NCBI GenBank assembly: GCA_045636025.1
Contig: JAZTWP010000093.1
Coordinates: 1-6,050, forward strand
DNA: 6,050 bases
Direction: 5' to 3'
Origin: UBA1081 sp045636025
GTDB lineage: Bacteria > Bacillota > Clostridia > Oscillospirales > Acutalibacteraceae
Shown here: one piece after another, positions 3,651 to 6,050 of the stretch
How positions within the stretch are numbered: the first letter of the stretch is position 1
Layout: every line of letters starts with the position of its first letter
Notes under the pieces: model-generated
Databases searched by the model: none
The model's input: only the letters and a program-made list of their open reading frames with translations
Told to the model about the DNA's origin: nothing
Position numbers and translations under genes: made by a program

Positions 3651-5858
3651 ATGATAAAAATTGCTTCATACAAATTTATTACAACTCAGAAAGAAGAAAA
3701 ATTTGCTGCAGAAATTTTCTGCGAAGAAATCGAAAGACGTGTTTCTCTTGCAGATTCAGAAAATGATGTATTTGAAATTGAATTCATTGCTGACAAATCA
3801 ATGGCTGACAAAGATTCATACAGCATCAGAATAAATGACAACAGAATCACATTCTCGGCTTTCGGTGTAAGAGGTCTTGTTTATGGTGTTGGTATGTTTC
3901 TGAGAAAATCAGAATTCAGAAACAATGCAATTTATCTTATCTGTGATTTCAGCGGAGACTACGCACCTTTTATGCAGATAAGAGGTCATCAGCTCGGTTG
4001 GAGAACAACTGCAAACTCCTATGAAGCATGGACTGCTGAAGAATATTTTCAGTATATAAAAGAGCTGATGTTCTTCGGTTGCAACATTTTTGAGCATATT
4101 GCAATAAATGACAATTCAGATATGAACGACCTGATGAAATATCCGTCACCCAAGGAATTCATCAAAGCCTGCAACGAAAAAGTCAGAGAGCTTGATGTTG
4201 ATATTTCTTACTGGTATCCCCACGGTGACAAAAGTATTGAAGAAAGTGTGACAGAAAGAGAAAATTTCTTCTCTGAAATTTCAGATGCACAGGTATTTTT
4301 CCCTCCCGGAAGTGACCCCGGTGATTTCCCTGCTCCCGAATCAATAAAACGTACAATCGAAATTGCAAAGGCAATAAGAAAATACAATCCCGATATAAAA
4401 GTTTTTCCCTCGGCTCAGTCTCCTGACGGTTTCGGCAAGTGGGGTGAAGAATTTATTGCAGAAATGAACAAACTCCCCGAAGAGATTGACGGTATCATCA
4501 CAGGTCCCAACTGTGCAATGCCTCTTCACGACCTCAGACGCAGACTGCCGATGAAATATCCCGTAAGACTTTATCCTGACATAACTCACAACGTAAAATG
4601 CGAATATCCCGTACATTTTGACCGTGAAGACTGGCATTATGCCCTTGCGGCAACACTCGGACGTGAAGCAATCAACCCTCGTCCCACGGAATACAGAACA
4701 ATTCACCGCCTTACACGTCAGTATATCACGGGCAGTGTTTCATACTCAGAGGGTATCAATGACGATGTGAACAAATTTGTGTGGAGTGATATGGATTACT
4801 TCCCCGATGTAAAGCTTACAGACTCACTGGCAGACTATGCAAGACTTTTCTTCCCCGGCGCAGACACAAAAAAGGTTGTAAACGGTATTCTCGGTCTTGA
4901 AAAGAACTGGGAAGGTGACCCTGCGGAGAATCCCCATATTGAAACAACTCTCGGCTTTTTTAATGATCTGAAAAAGGAAAATCCCGAGCTTCTTGACAAC
5001 ACTCGATTTCTTCTCTGCCTTTTCAGAGCAGAGTGCGATATGCTTGTAAAATCAAGAAGAGTCACAGAGCTTGAGCTTATCAGCGATGCTGTGTATTATC
5101 TGAAAAAAATGCAGCTTGACAAAGCACGTGAAATTCTCAGCACTCCGTTCTCTGATGAATACAACAGTCTGAGAGAAGATATCTCTGCTCTGGGCAAAAA
5201 ACTGTTTGAAAAAGTCGGTTTACAGCTTGATGTGAAGAATTATCTTGCAAAAGGTTGGGAAAGAGGCGCAACGCTTGACACAATAGACAATCCGGTTACA
5301 GACAGACTTTATCTTCTTGACAGACTCAAATATGCAGAATCTCTCACTCCTGAAGAACAAACCGGTTTCATTGACAGACTTCTCAATATGAGAAAAACAA
5401 ACCGTAATGAATACTATTTCTCATTTGCAGAAAACAGTTTCACAGAGCTCGGAATTTCTCAGACTCCCTATTTTTATATGGATTTTCAGGGTGACAATCC
5501 CGACAAAAACAACGGTACAATGCCTATGTCAATGACAAAAGTTTTTGACCATTATTCTTTCAGAATGAAAACGGGCGGCCTGACAGGAAGCAATTACAAG
5601 CTTATGCTTAACATCAAGCCGAGATACAGAGACGAAGTTACCGATTTTACAATAAAAATCAACGGCAATATTCTGTATCAGGGCAAGCAGTACGGCGGAA
5701 CAAGAGACGAAAGATTTGAAAAAGAAATTTCTGCTCCCGGTTTTGAAATGCACGTATATGAAATCCCCGATGAATTCATTGACAACGGCTGTATTGAACT
5801 TGAAATTGCCGAACCAAAAATCGGTATTATGATAAGTGAAATGTTCATTAAACAATAA
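3651..5858 (+). CDS. Uncharacterised glycoside-hydrolase-like protein (GH20/GH67-type N domain plus TIM-barrel-like core)
   Basis: A 735-residue protein without a signal peptide or membrane segment, so probably cytosolic and acting on imported sugars or glycan fragments. Residues 1-105 resemble the small alpha/beta domain before the barrel in beta-hexosaminidases and alpha-glucuronidases, including SYSIRINDN (57-65) and FGVRGLVYGV (71-80). The barrel-like part, about 108-400, opens with RGHQLGWR (111-118). It carries FFPPGSDPGD (216-225), ITGPNCAMPLHDLRRRLP (283-300), LYPDITHN (307-314), NPRP (342-345) and YSEGINDDVNK (365-375). I recall the last blocks as conserved in uncharacterised proteins annotated as alpha-glucuronidase-like. 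Glu367 and Asp371-Asp372 are candidate catalytic acids, but this is inference. Residues 400-590 look helical, and about 600-735 look like a beta-rich domain. ATG 3651 is chosen because the upstream TTG lies in the promoter. Substrate and CAZy family are unknown. The stop codon lies inside an inverted repeat arm. Confidence 0.78.
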   Translation: MIKIASYKFITTQKEEKFAAEIFCEEIERRVSLADSENDVFEIEFIADKSMADKDSYSIRINDNRITFSAFGVRGLVYGVGMFLRKSEFRNNAIYLICDFSGDYAPFMQIRGHQLGWRTTANSYEAWTAEEYFQYIKELMFFGCNIFEHIAINDNSDMNDLMKYPSPKEFIKACNEKVRELDVDISYWYPHGDKSIEESVTERENFFSEISDAQVFFPPGSDPGDFPAPESIKRTIEIAKAIRKYNPDIKVFPSAQSPDGFGKWGEEFIAEMNKLPEEIDGIITGPNCAMPLHDLRRRLPMKYPVRLYPDITHNVKCEYPVHFDREDWHYALAATLGREAINPRPTEYRTIHRLTRQYITGSVSYSEGINDDVNKFVWSDMDYFPDVKLTDSLADYARLFFPGADTKKVVNGILGLEKNWEGDPAENPHIETTLGFFNDLKKENPELLDNTRFLLCLFRAECDMLVKSRRVTELELISDAVYYLKKMQLDKAREILSTPFSDEYNSLREDISALGKKLFEKVGLQLDVKNYLAKGWERGATLDTIDNPVTDRLYLLDRLKYAESLTPEEQTGFIDRLLNMRKTNRNEYYFSFAENSFTELGISQTPYFYMDFQGDNPDKNNGTMPMSMTKVFDHYSFRMKTGGLTGSNYKLMLNIKPRYRDEVTDFTIKINGNILYQGKQYGGTRDERFEKEISAPGFEMHVYEIPDEFIDNGCIELEIAEPKIGIMISEMFIKQ

Positions 5859-5868
5859 TTTATTGAAG
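5854..5868. repeat. Left-edge sequence, copy 2
   Basis: AATAATTTATTGAAG matches the sequence at 44-58 in 14 of 15 positions. It begins two bases upstream of the stop codon of the hydrolase-like gene, so the conserved edge overlaps coding sequence. Confidence 0.5.
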
Positions 5869-5888
5869 CAGAAATTGATTGATATATC

Positions 5889-6003
5889 GTAGGGGCGATG
5901 ATTCATCGCCCGGCACGAATGTGCTTTTTCCGAAGGAAAATAAAACGGCAGAGCCGTTATTGTTCGCTTTGCTCACAATCGGGCGTTGGATCAACGCCCC
6001 TAC
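5889..6003. mobile_element. 115-bp hairpin-chain repeat with GTAGGGGCG inverted ends
   Basis: GTAGGGGCG (5889-5897) and CGCCCCTAC (5995-6003) are the inverted ends. Each end folds on itself: GGGCGATG/CATCGCCC (5893-5911) and GGGCGTTG/CAACGCCC (5981-5999), both 8 bp with 3-base loops. Between them are smaller hairpins: GCAC/GTGC (5913-5924, followed by TTTTT), TTTTCC/GGAAAA (5926-5940), AACGGC/GCCGTT (5944-5958) and an interrupted ATTGT/ACAAT stem (5959-5979). There is no open reading frame. This is the form of a dispersed intergenic repeat. As RNA it could also end or protect the transcript of the hydrolase-like gene. Confidence 0.65.
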
Positions 6004-6031
6004 AAGCTCGATTTTAATTTCTTCAAACATT

Positions 6032-6048
6032 TCCGCTAAATTATTGTT
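6032..6048 (+). repeat. Direct repeat TCCGCTAAATTATTGTT, copy 2
   Basis: Identical over 17 bases to 205-221 and in the same orientation, again at the right edge of a repeat block. It overlaps the right arm of the outer inverted repeat (6037-6050). Confidence 0.7.
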
Positions 6049-6050
6049 TA

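Larger units (their letters stand above)
5849..6050. repeat. Outer 14-bp inverted repeat enclosing the right repeat block
   Basis: TAAACAATAATTTA (5849-5862) is the exact reverse complement of TAAATTATTGTTTA (6037-6050), which runs to the window edge, so the arms may be longer. The left arm contains the last codons and TAA stop of the hydrolase-like gene. Inside lies the GTAGGGGCG hairpin element. No gene is visible between the arms. The pair may be the ends of a small inserted element, or part of a 3' structure. Confidence 0.55.

Noticed and set aside
3909..5906. Minus-strand open frames opposite and beyond the hydrolase-like gene
   Set aside because: They are shadows of its codon pattern, and their translations are rich in Phe, Cys and His with no domain-like pattern.

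Overview
The window looks like chromosomal DNA from a low-GC Gram-positive anaerobe, most likely a gut or rumen member of the Clostridia (Ruminococcus/Oscillospiraceae-like). This rests on the AT-rich intergenic DNA, the strong purine-rich ribosome binding sites, the promoter hexamers and the protein content. The assignment is inference; no marker gene here fixes it.

Layout. Positions 1-296 hold the possible first nine codons of a leftward gene (1-28), then a repeat-rich spacer: an array of 7-base repeats forming one arm of a MITE-like element (58-191), a small AT-rich hairpin (194-218) and a long hairpin that pairs better as leftward RNA (227-261). Positions 297-2345 (minus) encode an EF-G paralogue with altered GTPase motifs. 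Its 5' leader folds into a hairpin touching the Shine-Dalgarno, and its -10 box lies in a dyad. The 241-base divergent spacer also holds a perfect 13-bp inverted repeat, just upstream of the promoter for a cytoplasmic cyclophilin (2587-3057, plus). A strong terminator (3071-3103) separates the cyclophilin from a convergent small XRE-type helix-turn-helix protein (3111-3497, minus).

The regulator gene is divergent from a large uncharacterised glycoside-hydrolase-like gene (3651-5858, plus). Their two promoters are nearly back to back, which suggests, but does not show, that the regulator acts on the pair. Both genes need a start correction: the regulator to a GTG at 3497, because the upstream GTG overlaps the ribosome binding site, and the hydrolase to ATG 3651, because the upstream TTG is the -35 box of the promoter.

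Positions 5849-6050 hold a second repeat block: a 115-bp string of small hairpins bounded by GTAGGGGCG inverted ends, inside an outer 14-bp inverted repeat whose left arm carries the hydrolase stop codon. The two repeat blocks have different cores but share edge sequences (AATAATTTRTTGAAG on the left, TCCGCTAAATTATTGTT on the right), so they may be one modular repeat family. This, the altered EF-G paralogue and the uncharacterised hydrolase are the most interesting points. I see no sign of a defence system, CRISPR array, RNA gene or complete autonomous transposon.
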